This document shows positions 1-10,460 of a stretch of 64,000 nucleotides of DNA, one piece after another. The notes under the pieces are model-generated. The model saw only the letters and a list, made by a program, of their open reading frames with translations. It did no database searches and was not told where the DNA came from. Position 1 is the stretch's first letter. Each line of letters opens with the position of its first letter. The position numbers were made by a program, and so were the translations under genes. This DNA comes from Paragorgia papillata (taxonomy: Eukaryota > Cnidaria > Anthozoa > Scleralcyonacea > Coralliidae). Location of the stretch: assembly GCA_035771165.1 (NCBI GenBank), contig JAWNZC010000322.1, forward strand, positions 2,112,501 to 2,176,500, read 5' to 3'.

Positions 1-8
1 CATCCATA

Positions 9-9
<1 letters not shown>

Positions 10-89
<80 letters not shown>

Positions 90-176
90 CGCCCGCCCGC
101 CCGCCCGCCCGCCCGCCCGCCCGCCCGCCCGCCCGCCCGCCCGCCCGCCCGCCCGCCCGCCCGCCCGCCCGCCCGC
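10..176. repeat. (CAGC)n followed by (CCGC)n microsatellite
   Basis: An uninterrupted tetranucleotide array that changes from CAGC units to CCGC units part way along. The single-base switch of register suggests one array that expanded after a point change. No gene is visible here. Confidence 0.97.
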
Positions 177-184
177 GGCTGCTG

Positions 185-900
185 CCTTGCTCGCTCACTT
201 CAGGCTCGCTCGCTGCGGTTGTACAAATTATGCATTTTGATACTAAAATATTTCAAAATTGTGACTTACTTTCACTGCAGTTTGGACTTCCAAAGCTTAT
301 TATAACTTTTTGAAGATCACCCTAAATAACAAAAAAACAATTTCAAATGACGCATTTAAAATGAAGATAGACGAATAGGAATTATTGTTTGTCTACAATC
401 TTGTCAACTGTTGAGAAAATTAACCACAAAATCATGCAATTTATATGTAACATAGGGTACATGTTTGTAAAAATACCCCTCGCCCAGTTTTATGTTGATT
501 CCTTGACACTAAATTAAAGCTGGTGGGTTTGCCTACTGTTTAGAACAACAATGAACGGGAGAAGCACGATGCGAAAAGACAATAAAATGCCTTACGAAAC
601 ATAAATACAACTCAACTGCTTTTGTCCATAATTGTAAAATAGTGTTGCAAAAGAGTATTGACTGTGCATGGTGATGGCAACAATTGTTTCTAAAATCCCA
701 GCTCAAGTTATCCAACATATTTCTCAGGCGCATTCGTGTCATCAAATATCATTTTTGGGCGCACAACTTAACGTTTAATAGGCTACGTTCTCAGAGACGC
801 ATCAGCGGCTCGCATTAGTGTGAATAGGCCTACGTTGCGGTTCCCTGGCAAGTTGGCTGCGCAGTGAGTTAGTTCGTTCGTTCTTGCAGAATCAATAGCA
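185..900. repeat. Non-coding block duplicated at 36925-37600
   Basis: This block matches 36925-37600 in the same orientation, beginning with the shared stretch around GCTGCGGTTGTACA and running through AATATGTTGGATAAC on the minus strand. In both places it lies downstream (in minus-strand terms) of the third LamG-gene exon. Reading frames are not conserved between the copies: one has a small indel and stops where the other is open. It is best explained as intron sequence carried along in the tandem gene duplication, not as an exon. Confidence 0.75.
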
Positions 901-1536
901 AGCGACGCAAACAAGGCACTGCCTTAATACTGTGTCAGGTTAACAAACAGTTCTTGCACGCTTGCAGAAATTTATCTGAGCCTCCCTTTCAGTATATATT
1001 TAACAATTATTCACCGAAGTGGAGGTGAATAGTGCTAGATATTCGCCGAGCCGCGAGGTAAATATATACATTATACACCACGCGGAGGTGAATAATTGTT
1101 TAGCATATACCTCATAAACAAAATACAAATTTATTATTCTTATATTTCTTATATTTTTATATTTCTTTTATATATATATATATATATATTTCTAAAATTC
1201 ATTAATAATTCATGAGGAAAACACAAAGAAAAATCATGAGCGTATCGGATCTATATATGTGATATAGACTCGCTCTAAGTTTCTCGCTGGTTTTTAACGG
1301 CTGAGATAAGCTTAATTTTCAAAATTACTACGCCAATGAACGTATGAAGTGATTCTTTTTAGAAGTCATTTAAAAACCTTGCAGTACGGGCTTTATCGGC
1401 TCTAAAACACTCGGCTATCGCCTCGTGTTTTATATCCGATAAAGCCCTCCTGCGCGGTTTATAAATATTACATATAAGTGAGTTATGGTTCACGAAATGT
1501 TAGAGAGTGCTCAATACCATATATAGATAGAGCAAA
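900..1536. other. No gene; short palindromic repeats and (TA)n
   Basis: No coding signal is seen. The stretch 998-1110 is a small inverted repeat whose ends read AACAATTATTCACC on opposite strands. Positions 1388-1450 form a hairpin around GGGCTTTATCGG and its complement. A short (TA)n run lies near 1166-1190. These look like MITE remnants. Confidence 0.6.
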
Positions 1537-1806
1537 ATACAAAGTATAAAGTATAGTTTTACCTAGTATAGTTTTACCTATAGATTTCGGATCAACAACC
1601 TAAACAATCAAAGGAATGCGCGCAACGTTTCGACGCCCACACCCACGCTCCAAATGAATCCGCCGGACGTTTCGACGCCCACACCCACGCCCCAACTAAC
1701 GCATTTAAGCAGCCCACTAACCGATATTTTTCAGTCGCCTGATGATCCCGTTTAGGGTGAAACCTCTGGTAGCGAAGATTTTAAGGTAAAACTATACTTT
1801 ATACTT

Positions 1807-1815
<9 letters not shown>
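1537..1815. mobile_element. Palindrome-bounded hammerhead unit, possibly retrozyme- or Penelope-derived
   Basis: The unit is flanked by inverted copies of TACAAAGTATAAAGTATAG (about 1537-1562 and 1788-1815). Inside it are a near-duplicate about 55 bases apart (two copies of CGTTTCGACGCCCACACCCA) and a hammerhead ribozyme motif at 1735-1775. It codes for nothing recognisable. A non-coding ribozyme unit could be a retrozyme, the small non-autonomous hammerhead retroelements, or a fragment of a Penelope pseudo-LTR. The right end runs into a (TA)n array up to 1850. Confidence 0.5.
1735..1775 (+). ncRNA. Hammerhead ribozyme motif (type I)
   Basis: All catalytic parts are present in order. Stem I is TCGC (1735-1738) with GCGA (1772-1775). 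The core CTGATGA lies at 1739-1745. Stem II has three C-G pairs around a short loop, closed by a U-U mismatch. The GAA core is at 759-761 of this kilobase (1759-1761). Stem III is ACC/GGT with a TCT loop. Cleavage is predicted after A1771, an allowed residue at that position. Hammerheads are known in Penelope-like elements and retrozymes. Self-cleavage has not been tested. Confidence 0.75.
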
Positions 1816-1855
<40 letters not shown>

Positions 1856-1864
1856 TACCCTGAC

Positions 1865-2160
1865 TTGCTTTTCTCCTTATTCATGCCCCAAAATCCGGCA
1901 AGAGTTTCGATAAAAACCTTTTAAATTTTTTTTGTATTGTATAAAACAAATAGATCCCATTTTGCCGTTGTCTGTTCAGTTATAGATGCAGAGGACGTCA
2001 GAGCTGTATACCGATGGTTATATTGGACATATAACGTGGTAAGAACATCAGTGACCCACTCGCCTGCGTCAACTTTTTTATTCTTACCACGTTGTGACGT
2101 CATCTGTGCATCTATAACTGAACAGACAACGGCAAAATGGAATCTATTTCTTAAATATAT
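1865..2160. mobile_element. Palindromic MITE, same family as 13649-13845
   Basis: The inverted arms read ACAAATAGATCCCATTTTGC at 1948 and its complement at the right end. They enclose AGTTATAGATGCA, GACGTCA and ACGTTG motifs that recur at 13649-13845. The flank containing CCCCAAAATCCGGCAAGAG is shared as well, so both are parts of one larger element. Short reading frames on both strands come from the palindrome and are not genes. The element ends about 20 bases from the donor site of gene B exon 3. Confidence 0.7.
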
Positions 2161-2180
2161 AAATTAATATACATACTTAC

Positions 2181-2478
2181 CACAAATCGGTTTACCAGGC
2201 CCTTGATAGCTTCACTGCCCTTTTCCTCTTGTTGGGCCAACCGTAAAGTTGAATCGCTGGGAAATCTGTCCATGGCCTTGTCAAGAATCAGTTGGCCAAA
2301 ATATTTGTCATCGATAGCAAGACGAATAAACTTTTCCCGGGTGTGAACCCGAACTGAAACGGATAGCCATTGTTTTTTTAATAACCCTGGTACAGGAATT
2401 GTTTTGCTTACTTGAGGATAATCGGTACCACCGGAAGCAATGTATGCCACCGCAAGAGTAACGGCATTCGTAGCCCAC
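2181..2478 (-). CDS. Gene B exon 3: second half of TSPN/LamG-like domain
   Basis: The exon is 298 nt. It begins after CTGCAG and ends at GTG|GTAAGT. It completes a split Arg codon and stays open. Key stretches are AVAYIASGGTDYPQV, the LamG-like QWLSVSVRVH strand, and LRLAQQEEKGSEAIKGL, which resembles the closing strand of TSPN domains. It matches gene A exon 3 (39852-40149) at about 80% of residues and has the same length and phase. Confidence 0.85.
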
Positions 2479-2889
2479 CTGCAGTAAAATAAGTTATAAA
2501 CTAAAGTGAGAAAATGGTGAACTAAGCAAACCAGACCAGAAAAGTCTGGATCCGAGTGTTCAATTTTGAACGGTTCTTAATCTTTGGGTCATCACCTACC
2601 TATACTAAGAAGGATTCTTATTGGTTTAGATAACCTAACCCAACACCTTCCCCTAACCCTAATCAATAAGGAGCATGGGACCAAATTGATAATCGACAAT
2701 GTGAGTGGTTACTATAGCCAATCAGAAAACTCGTTCATATTAGGTAGGTCTTCACTGTAATCTTTAGCGAGCGAGTGGTACTCTTTAATGTTGAAAATCC
2801 TTCTGTATCTACTACTGTATACTGGTAAACCTATACTTAGTTTCCTAGGATAACCGGTAGTATTGGAGCAACTGCATCTCATGCAGCAA
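2479..2889. other. Intron sequence, nothing recognised
   Basis: This is gene B intron 2 next to exon 3. It is AT-rich, has no exon-like pattern on either strand, and the short open frame at 2712-2903 resembles no known protein. Confidence 0.5.
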
Positions 2890-3197
2890 GGAAAGCTCGG
2901 CAAATTACATTAATATGGAACGTAAAGAGTGTAAACAAACCACGAGCTTATATAAGAAGGATAATCATGTGACCAAAAATAAGCCAATCAGATAAAAATA
3001 ACAATAACAAATTGATAATGCGTCGCGAAAAAAATAGCCAATTAAAGCAAAATAACAATAACAAATCAATGAGATGCGAAAGACATTTCCTATTCCTACC
3101 GTCGATGAGCAAAAAAGGAGGGGGTGTAAAAAGGATGAACGAGAGTAAAAAAATAGATAAATTAATAAAGTGAAAACACTGTTTATGTCCGCACTTG

Positions 3198-3458
3198 CTA
3201 AACAAAAACAGCGTCTTCAGTCCGTGAGGATGAATGGTTCCAATTTTGAAAATGAGACGCTTTTCTTGCCAGTCTTTTGCGGCTGTCATTACCACCGGAA
3301 ATGGGTGAGATGGCACAAAATTTCATGTCCGAAATACAATGGTTGGCACTATTAAAATGTCGGGCGACAGGCTTGTCAACATCATTGTTCCTCACGGAAC
3401 GAAGATGTTCAGCAAACCTGTCAGATAAACGTCTGCCAGTGTCACCGATGTAAAGCAT
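3198..3458 (-). pseudogene. GIY-YIG endonuclease remnant of Penelope-like element
   Basis: The frame starts with MLYIGDTGRRLSDRF and continues into EHLRSVRNND and PVARHFNSANH. These are the conserved blocks of the Penelope-type GIY-YIG nuclease (Tyr-Ile-Gly, the Arg-Leu helix and the Asn/His block). In intact elements this domain nicks target DNA to prime reverse transcription. The N-terminal GIY strand is interrupted by an insertion-like ATGT repeat near 3510-3530, and the C-terminus is shifted, so the domain is not functional. Confidence 0.85.
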
Positions 3459-3785
3459 GCAACATTTATTGCAAGAAATACAGTAAATGATGTTAGAAGA
3501 GGTATAAAGAATGTATGTATGTATGTATGTAAGAAATACAGTAAATGATGTTAGTGCTGAATAACAAAATTAGATTTAGGTCCAAAAATACATGTAGCAC
3601 AGTTAAGAAAAGAACACGTGTAACAACGAGTACGGGAGCAAGAAAAGATACCCGCTGGTGCACTAAGGGCACTACGCACTAAACCATCACGAATATTTTT
3701 ATTACGCCGAAAAGGGTTAACGGTGAAAATAGCAGACGTTTCGGGATCATTCTCTAGGATACGAAAATTGCGGCTAATGATATCC

Positions 3786-4246
3786 TTAACTTTGTAGTTG
3801 AAAGGATGAAATGTGAGAAGTGAGAACTAATGGTATTTTATTATCAGAAACTCTTTCCAAATGTTGTTTTAAAGCATCAGGACGAGGAATACTAGATGCT
3901 TTGTTAATAGCGGTGTCTAACAGGTGGGTAGGATAGCCACGCTGGACAAAAAAGGATCTCATTTCCAAACATTTGGTCTCAAAATCTTTGTCATCACTGC
4001 ATAGGCGGCGAAGTCGCAGAAATTGAGGGTATGGAATGGATTGTTTAGCGTGTTTGGGATGAGAGGATGAAAATAAAAGGTAACTATGTGAATCGGTCGG
4101 CTTATAAGCGCACTACTAATCGATACCAAGATATCCAGGAACGACACACAGGTTTCACTGATTTCCCATGTGAATTTGAGTGCTGGGTGGAAATCGTTAA
4201 CATACTTAATAATTACCTTCATAAAAGTCTGTCTTTTGTCCAGCAA
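3786..4246 (-). pseudogene. Reverse transcriptase C-terminal remnant of Penelope-like element
   Basis: Two overlapping frames together show blocks typical of the end of Penelope reverse transcriptases: FHPALKFTWEISETCVSFLD, then the HPLIPNTLNN region, then FFVQRGYPTHLLDTAI. The change of frame near 3960 shows a frameshift. The catalytic YADD part would lie upstream and is missing. Confidence 0.8.
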
Positions 4247-4309
4247 CAGTGAAATGTAACATGATGGGTTAAAGGCTGTTTTCTATTACGTCCGCTCCGC
4301 CCGCGCGGG

Positions 4310-4930
4310 CACAGCGCACATAATGACAGCCGCAAAAGACAAGAAAAGCGTCTCATTTTCAAAATTGGAACCATTCATCCTCACGGACGCAACGAATGTT
4401 TTTCTATTATTTAACACTCCTGAAGACGCTGTTTTTGTTTAGCAAGGGCGGACATAAACAGTGTTTTCACTTAATTTATCTATTTTTAAATTTTATTTTT
4501 ATTTTATTTAACACTTCTGAAGACGCTGTTTTTGTTTAACAAGGGCGGACATAAGCAGTGTTTTCACTTAATTTATCTATTTTTACTCTCGCTCATCCTT
4601 TTTGCACCCCCTCCTTCCTTGCTCATCGACGGTAGTTATAGCAAATGTCTTTCACATCTCATTATTGATTTGTTATTGTTATTTTGCTCTGATTGGCTAA
4701 TTTCTTTGCAACTCATTATTAGTTTGTTATTGTTATTTTATTACCTGATTGGCTAATTTTTTATCACATTATTATCTTTCTTATATAAGCTCGTTGTTTG
4801 TTTACACTCTTTACGTTTCTCTCTGACGAAGGGCCTTCGCTCGAAACGTTAGAAACTACGTTCAATAATTTCGGCAGTACTGAACCTTGCTATATTTCGA
4901 TTTGCATTTCAACACTGCTTACGCAGCACA
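4310..4930 (+). mobile_element. Inverted Penelope pseudo-LTR with hammerhead
   Basis: Starting at the complement of the GIY-YIG tail (near 4310), this stretch repeats the 3' terminal region of the neighbouring element in the opposite orientation. It has a further internal duplication: AAGACGCTGTTTTTGTTTA occurs at about 4424 and 4521. It continues past the point where the minus copy is cut off and reaches a hammerhead motif at 4815-4856 and a tail ending in TTTCAACACTGCTTACGCAG. The same tail recurs at about 47070, and more weakly near 11850. Confidence 0.7.
4815..4856 (+). ncRNA. Hammerhead ribozyme motif in Penelope terminal region
   Basis: The core CTGACGA is at 4823-4829. Stem II is GGGC (4831-4834) with GCTC (4839-4842), closed by a CTTC loop, and the GAA core is at 4843-4845. 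Stem III is only AC/GT without a loop, as is usual for Penelope hammerheads, which probably act as dimers. Cleavage is predicted after T4850. Stem I pairs GTTTCT with AGAAAC if two bases bulge. The overall fit is good, but activity may be weak. Confidence 0.7.
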
Positions 4931-5133
4931 CTACTTTTATTTCATAATGGAAAACAGCCTTAAATCCTCATGGGCGTTCTCTCGGAAGTCCATGCACGTT
5001 TTTCTGACTCGATATTCCGATTTCGGCCAGAGCCGATGGCTCCTTGTCGATGGACAAAAGGACCGCAGGCTCTGGGAACGAGATTGTCTGTCATTATTTT
5101 TAAATATTAATCAAGCACATGCAGTGTCTACAT

Positions 5134-6605
5134 CACTGATCTCTATACTGACTGGATGGGCGGTCTAAACCAAATTGCCTTGCGAGGTTTGACCCCACCG
5201 GCAGTCATGTTGGTACACCCAAAAGATCCTCTCAACCAATCAAAATGCAGTAATTTTGTCATGCATATTATAAATATAATTATTGTCTTAATACAAGATG
5301 GACGCCAGGGTCAGGAGTTGGGGGAGTGAAATGATAGACGGCCGACCAACCTCGATAAAAGTGTCTCAAAAACACCGTTGATGGCATTTTTTGTTAAAGC
5401 AGGCAACCATGCCAGATCGTATCGGATAGTATATACTTTGAACGTGAGGGGGGTTGCCAGCCGTAATTTTGAATTTATATACTAAAATTTATGGGTTTTT
5501 TAAAGGAATGAATGGGATTTCTGTGGAGTCATGCAAACTACGTTGGTGTTCTATTTTGAATGGCTCACTTCAGAATGCAATCAGCGTGCGTGAAGTTCTG
5601 ATTAAACTATAATTCGCATAACTCACAATCATAAACAAACAAGAAATATGGCGTGAATACACCTAAATATAACATTTCGAAGAAAAGCTACAATAACATA
5701 AGCTTGCAAAGAATCAGAAATTTATTAGATCTGGTAGCTACAGGAAAGTCTCGTATTCGTAAATTACTTCGTTTTATTTTGATAATTTGCGGATACCGCC
5801 ATGTATGTACTGTTATAAAGCTGAGCTTTTGTACTACAGTGTAGTGTTACTTATATTGTTCCTTAGACATTTAACTCACCGGTTCTGGCGATTCAACAGT
5901 GCTATCTTGTGATACACGAAAGGCAACCGGTCTAGTCATCTTGATCAATGTCTAAGCTACATTTCTATGGTGGTTGCCTGCTTGTAACAAAAAGTTGGCT
6001 GCTTGTTGTGGCTGTTCTTCGAAGTGTTATATTTTGGTGAATTTGCACCATGTTTCTTGTTTGTTTATGATTGTGAGTTACGCGAATTAGAATAATCAGA
6101 ACTTCACGCACGCTGATTGGATGCATTCTGAATTTAGCAATTCAAATAAAACACAAACGTATTATTAGACAGCTCTTTACAGATATCCCATCTATCACAT
6201 TGTACTTTCAAAAAGCTCTATATTTTAGTTATATATCAATAATTACAGATAGCAACCACCCTCACCTTCAAAGTATCCGATACGATTTGGCATGGTTACC
6301 TGCTTGTAACAAAAAATGCCATCAAAAGTAATAGTTTGAAGCCTTGGCCGGCCGTCTATGACCGAAATCTCGAATTCAGCCAGGATTTTAAGTACCAGAA
6401 ATTGCATAATCATTGCAAAAAGAACTTTGAAACTCGAGCTAGCTATCTGGACCAACCTGGTGGAATATTGCAGTCTTCGATCGAAGCAAATTAATTTTAT
6501 TTTTTAGTTCATGTTGTTTTCGTTCTTTTGGGTGAACCAACATGGCCGCCGGTGGGGTCAACCAGTAGATCGTTCCCGCCTATCCAGTTAGTATAGAGAT
6601 CAGTG
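5134..6605. mobile_element. 1.47-kb foldback element (family with CACTGATCTCTATA ends)
   Basis: The ends are inverted copies of CACTGATCTCTATACTRACTGGAT. Much of the interior is palindromic as well: around 5408-5460 with 6244-6300, and 5570-5660 with 6040-6130 (sharing AACTCACAATCATAAACAAA). The flanking 8-mers GTCTACAT and ACGTACAT agree at six positions, consistent with an old 8-bp target duplication as made by hAT-type elements. No transposase is present. Two shorter relatives lie at 29285-29889 and 35618-35949. Confidence 0.85.
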
Positions 6606-7646
6606 ACGTACATCCGTAGCATTAACATTACTGGTTACAACGTGATTACAATCCAATGAATTTTATAACATAGATGCAATATAACGGCGTTTCTGATTGG
6701 CTACCGTGCGTGCTCCATAACTCGATGGAGCACGCCGAACCATGAACCATTTCTTAAATTGCATTACAATGATTCTATTCACCAATACTGGCGCCATGCA
6801 TGGTTTGATTTAGTTTCAAACCATTCTAATGTATTCTTGGTTTTCATCTGACGTCACGGCGGCATATTGGTGCACAATCTTTATCATATGGGAATTTAAC
6901 TCGGAACTTAATTTTTTATCCAATGCAGGGCTGCAAATAACAGCCGGTCATCGGACATTGTCCGCCCAAACCTCATTATGGCCGGTCATTATGACCGGTC
7001 AATTCAAACTTCAAAGAGTTAATAGTTAGTCTTTAAGATGTTTTGTCCATTTAATACCAATTAAATAATAATAATACGTTTGTAAAAGTATACAGAAAGG
7101 AATTAAGGAAACATTTTTCATGGTGGTTTTCAATTCGGCCCGAAATTCTAATCAATGAGCCCGTGCGACAGGTCAGCGACACACGTGTGTACGCTAAGCT
7201 ATAGTCTAGCGTATTTCCCTGAAGTTATAGAGATTCAATAGCTTGATCAGTGTATGGTGTAGTTTTCTCCTACGAAGATCAACAAATAAGTAAACGAATT
7301 CTCCCTACTATAATAGTTTGCTCACAGGCAGAGTTCTCGTTGTCAAATATCAAACGTCAAGCAGACAGAGTTTTGATATATTGGCTATATTAATATATAC
7401 CATGCATTTTATGTTGTAATTGTAAACATCAGTGTCAGTGTCTGTTTCAGCTGATCAACAATGAGAAGAGATTTTTGTATAATTTTTGTATCAATCCTTA
7501 TTCCTGTACTATGTTATAGATTGTTTTTAAAATGGATCATGCATTACGTAGTACTAGTAGTCTAGTTTACTGTTAATTTTCGAGATAAAAAATCTATTCT
7601 GATTCCTGGGATTCTACTTTTTATTCAAATATTTTGTATTGTTTCA
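6606..7646. other. No gene; fragment of a dispersed repeat
   Basis: No coding signal is seen. Around 6840-6905 a stretch with GACGTCACGGCGGC and ATATTGGTG also occurs near 20846-20920, so part of this interval is a dispersed repeat that continues to the host site of the 7656 insertion. Confidence 0.5.
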
Positions 7647-7655
7647 CCACCCATG

Positions 7656-8171
7656 TACCCTGGGTACCAGAAGCTCTGTGTTTGGGAGAGGGAGAGCCTC
7701 TGGTCTCGCGAGCTTCAATCTCACTTTGGTGAGTTACTTCCTGTTGATTATTCTCACCGTTGAGTGAAATTTGAAACGCACGTTGCTATGTTACGATTGT
7801 TCAAAGTCACTCGTTCGTTACTTCGTTTTCGATAAGGAAACTATGGATTTTATCACAATTCCAACTCACTGTGGAAAGAATAATTATCGGACTTCCTCTG
7901 TTCACAAAAACTAGACTTTCGCTTTGGTATTTCAGTGAGCTGAAACGGCAATCCGAGACTCAGAGGTGTATGGTTTAAGTTTTTAATATTTTTAATTACT
8001 CACGGTCACGCGTGACTTGCTTTGATTAACCAATAGTAACGCTTTCAGAAATTTAGGCCAATCAAAAACCGAGTTCAGATATTGAACTCGCCAAAGTGAG
8101 ATTTGAAGCTCGCGAGACCAGAGGCTCTCCCTCTCCCAAACACAAACTCAGAGCCTCTGGTACCCAGGGTA
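7656..8171. mobile_element. MULE-like MITE with 9-bp target duplication
   Basis: The terminal inverted repeats begin TACCCTGGGTACCAGA and continue through GGGAGAGGGAGAGCCTCTGG for about 80 bases. The element is flanked on both sides by CCACCCATG (7647-7655 and 8172-8180). A nine-base duplication is the hallmark of Mutator-like transposition. An uninterrupted relative of the host sequence occurs at about 20940-20990 (TTTCACCACCC joined directly to GGGGCCACC). Confidence 0.85.
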
Positions 8172-8204
8172 CCACCCATGCAACGGGGCCACCAATCACG
8201 TGAG

Positions 8205-8710
8205 TGAAAACGATCCATAGGTGGTTTTCACTCTGACGTGACAAAATACTAAAATGTTTATTAAACCTTATCAAATTCATAAATACAGTAATTCATAAGG
8301 AAACTTCATACTGTTAAAACATTGATTAATAAAACATCAATGTTTGATCAAAGTTATAAGACACTATTGGCTCAAATTCAGCTTTTTTTGACTTACAATT
8401 ATCTTATCTAACCTTTCCTACGACTCTTAAACAAAGTGTTTTACACTTACAATTTAATCAGAAGTTCGCGTCCAATCTTTATGGGCATCTACAATGACTC
8501 GCCTTCGGCCCCGCGGCTCGCCATTGTAAATGCCCATATAATGCCGGTCATATTTTAACTACTACTAAAAGGTTGGTCGTTATATATATATATCTTGTCT
8601 ATATACTAAAAGGTTGTTATATAAATTTTAAGTCGACACAAGTATTTCTTCTTGAGTTTCAGGGTTTTTAATTATATTATTGCTGGCGTCAGCATAATTT
8701 TCAAATGTCG
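8205..8710. mobile_element. Left arm of a repeat whose inverted arm is at 10285-10460
   Basis: GTGGTTTTCACTC, AAATGTTTATTAAACC and TAAGTCGACACAAGTATT recur as complements at 10285-10460. The arms are separated by other insertions (a MITE at 8690-8930, a hAT-like copy and a LINE end). A hairpin around GGCCCCGCGG at about 8485-8545 lies inside. The whole is probably one old element split by later insertions. Confidence 0.55.
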
Positions 8711-8930
8711 TTAAAAGCCACATTGTAACTAATGTACAATTTGAAAATTCTGGCTATAACTACACTTTGTACGAGCGTTTGTTTTTTGGCCACCATATTT
8801 CTGTACCTAATTGGCGTTTGTGAGGTACACAAATATGGCGGCCAAAAAACGAATGCTCGTATAAGTGTAGCTCCAACCAGAATCTTCAAATTGTACATTA
8901 GATGCGATTAGACATCACTTTTAAAGCTTA
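8690..8930. mobile_element. Small palindromic MITE
   Basis: Inverted arms of about 75 bases at 8735-8800 and 8825-8905 share TGTACAATTTGAA, ACGAGCGTTTGTTTTTTGGC and their complements. The open frame at 8701-8898 is an artefact of the palindrome. Confidence 0.65.
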
Positions 8931-8949
8931 ACGAAGCATTGTATGCCCA

Positions 8950-9716
8950 ATTTGTAGGCCCAACAATTGAGAGTCGGTTGAAAAAGTCGGTCCCGAATTG
9001 TCCATCCGACTACGTTTTCGGTCCGTCTTGACCGTCCGGTGTGATGGTTTTGGGAACTTGATCATGAGGAAATGAGTTTAAGGAGATCCAGAGTATCCAA
9101 CCATTCTAATTTCCTCGGGTATTTTCCGATTTTGCTTCAAAATCCATCAACACTTAGGTCTTAGCTTATGTCGTGCACTTTTAACATGAGCCTCTGGCTT
9201 GGATGATTGGGCGACCACATCCTGTGCTTACGACGTTAAATAATCATTACTCATTACCCAATTCGTCCGCGTTGATTCATACGAGCATGATAAATTTAAT
9301 TTGAGTAGGTAATATAGTATGGGATTTCTCGAGCTTTAACTCGGTACGCTACCTCCTCCGCAGATGTTTTTAGTTTATTTGCACCCCCTTATGAAAGAAA
9401 GAAGCTGGGAAATAAATGCCTGTGGAGGAGGTATATGTAGCTCGGTAAATATGTCATTTTTTGTGGAAAAAAGCGTAAAATGACAATCAATTTACCGTGC
9501 CTTTTTGACCGAAATATTCGCCTGAGAGTGCTGGAAATGGTGTTTCAGGGCATCCATATTTCAAAATTTTCTTTAGGGGCATGCCCCCAAACTCCTCTAT
9601 AGATAGATCCTGATCTGGGAAGGTGCATTGCTTCGACACTACTGATAAAAAAAGTCGGTCCCAGAACGAAAAGCACCCCCCAAAAAAAAGTTTCGAATGT
9701 GCGCCCTTGTTTGTAT
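8950..9716. mobile_element. hAT-like element copy, inverted relative to 12217-13139
   Basis: Most of this stretch matches 12217-13139 in reverse. Shared landmarks are GGAACTTGATCATGAGGAAATGAG, cut here to GGAACTTGATCATGAGG, the CGGGTATTTTCCGATTTTGC block, and the end AATGTGCGCCC. No transposase is encoded. Confidence 0.75.
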
Positions 9717-9726
9717 AGGTACATCA

Positions 9727-10260
9727 ATTTGTCTCACTACCTTCCAAATCTACCTGTTAACCATCTCAGGCATTCAAGTAAACATAATTTTAAAATACCA
9801 AAACCTCGGACAAAACATTTTCAAAACAGTTTTTTCATAAGATCATCTAGACTTTGAAACACACTCTCAGATCAAACAATTAACAAAAGTCAAACACATA
9901 GTCTCTTTAAAAAATATTTAAAAACAAACTTCGTCGCTCTCCAGAACACATTCAATACTGATATTATATCTACCTGGCGCTCAATATGTTTAAATTAAGT
10001 TCTGTTAGAGAACTTGAATTGCAGTGTGTTAGTGTAATGTATTTGTGAAGTCAGTATTTGTAATAAGTGATATAATAAGTGATATAATAAGTGATATAAT
10101 AAGCGATATAGTAGTACAGTAGGTGTGATATAGTAAAATGTATATGATACAGTATATATGTAATTTGATATTTGTTAATTTTTAGGGCAAGACACCATGA
10201 CTAGGGCTGAACATCCCTGTTGTGTCTTGCCTTGTGTGCGTAAACACGAAAACCAAATAA
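9727..10260 (+). mobile_element. LINE 3' end with C-terminal ORF remnant
   Basis: The plus strand at about 9745-9990 translates to the tail of a LINE ORF2 protein (block FFIRSSRLWNTLSDQ, typical of the CR1/RTE-like C-terminus). A 3' tail follows, with a GTGATATAATAA tandem repeat at about 10068-10110, a hairpin around CAAGACACCATGA...TGTCTTGCC, and an AAATA-rich end. The copy is heavily 5'-truncated. Confidence 0.7.
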
Positions 10261-10284
10261 ATAAATAATAAATAAATACAAATT

Positions 10285-10460
10285 TTAAAGACATTTGAAA
10301 ATTATGCTGAGGTCAGCAACATAATTAAAAACTCTGTAACTCAAGAAGGAATACTTGTATCGACTTAATCTACAAAATATATAAAACAACCAACTTTATA
10401 GGTTTAATAATAAACATTTTAGACTTTTGTGACGTCGGAGTGAAAGCCACCTATAAGAAT
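10285..10460. mobile_element. Right arm of inverted repeat paired with 8205-8710
   Basis: This is the complement of the 8205-8710 arm: it contains AAATTATGCTGAGGTCAGC, ACTCAAGAAGGAATACTTG and GGAGTGAAAGCCACC. Confidence 0.6.

Larger units (their letters stand above)
2890..4250 (-). mobile_element. Penelope-like retroelement, 3' part, broken
   Basis: Read on the minus strand, the fragment runs from the end of the reverse transcriptase (about 4246-3780) through a decayed linker into a GIY-YIG endonuclease (3458-3190). A 3' terminal region (about 3190-2890) follows. Frames are broken by several shifts, so it is a dead copy. The terminal region is repeated in the opposite direction at 4380-4820, which gives a head-to-head arrangement typical of Penelope-like element pseudo-LTRs. 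The element lies in gene B intron 2. Confidence 0.85.

Noticed and set aside
533..745. 70-residue minus-strand frame within the duplicated block
   Set aside because: The other copy (about 37290-37500) has indels and stops in this frame, so it is not under coding constraint.
1937..2167. 76-residue and opposite-strand 60-residue frames
   Set aside because: Both come from a palindromic MITE that recurs at 13645-13850.
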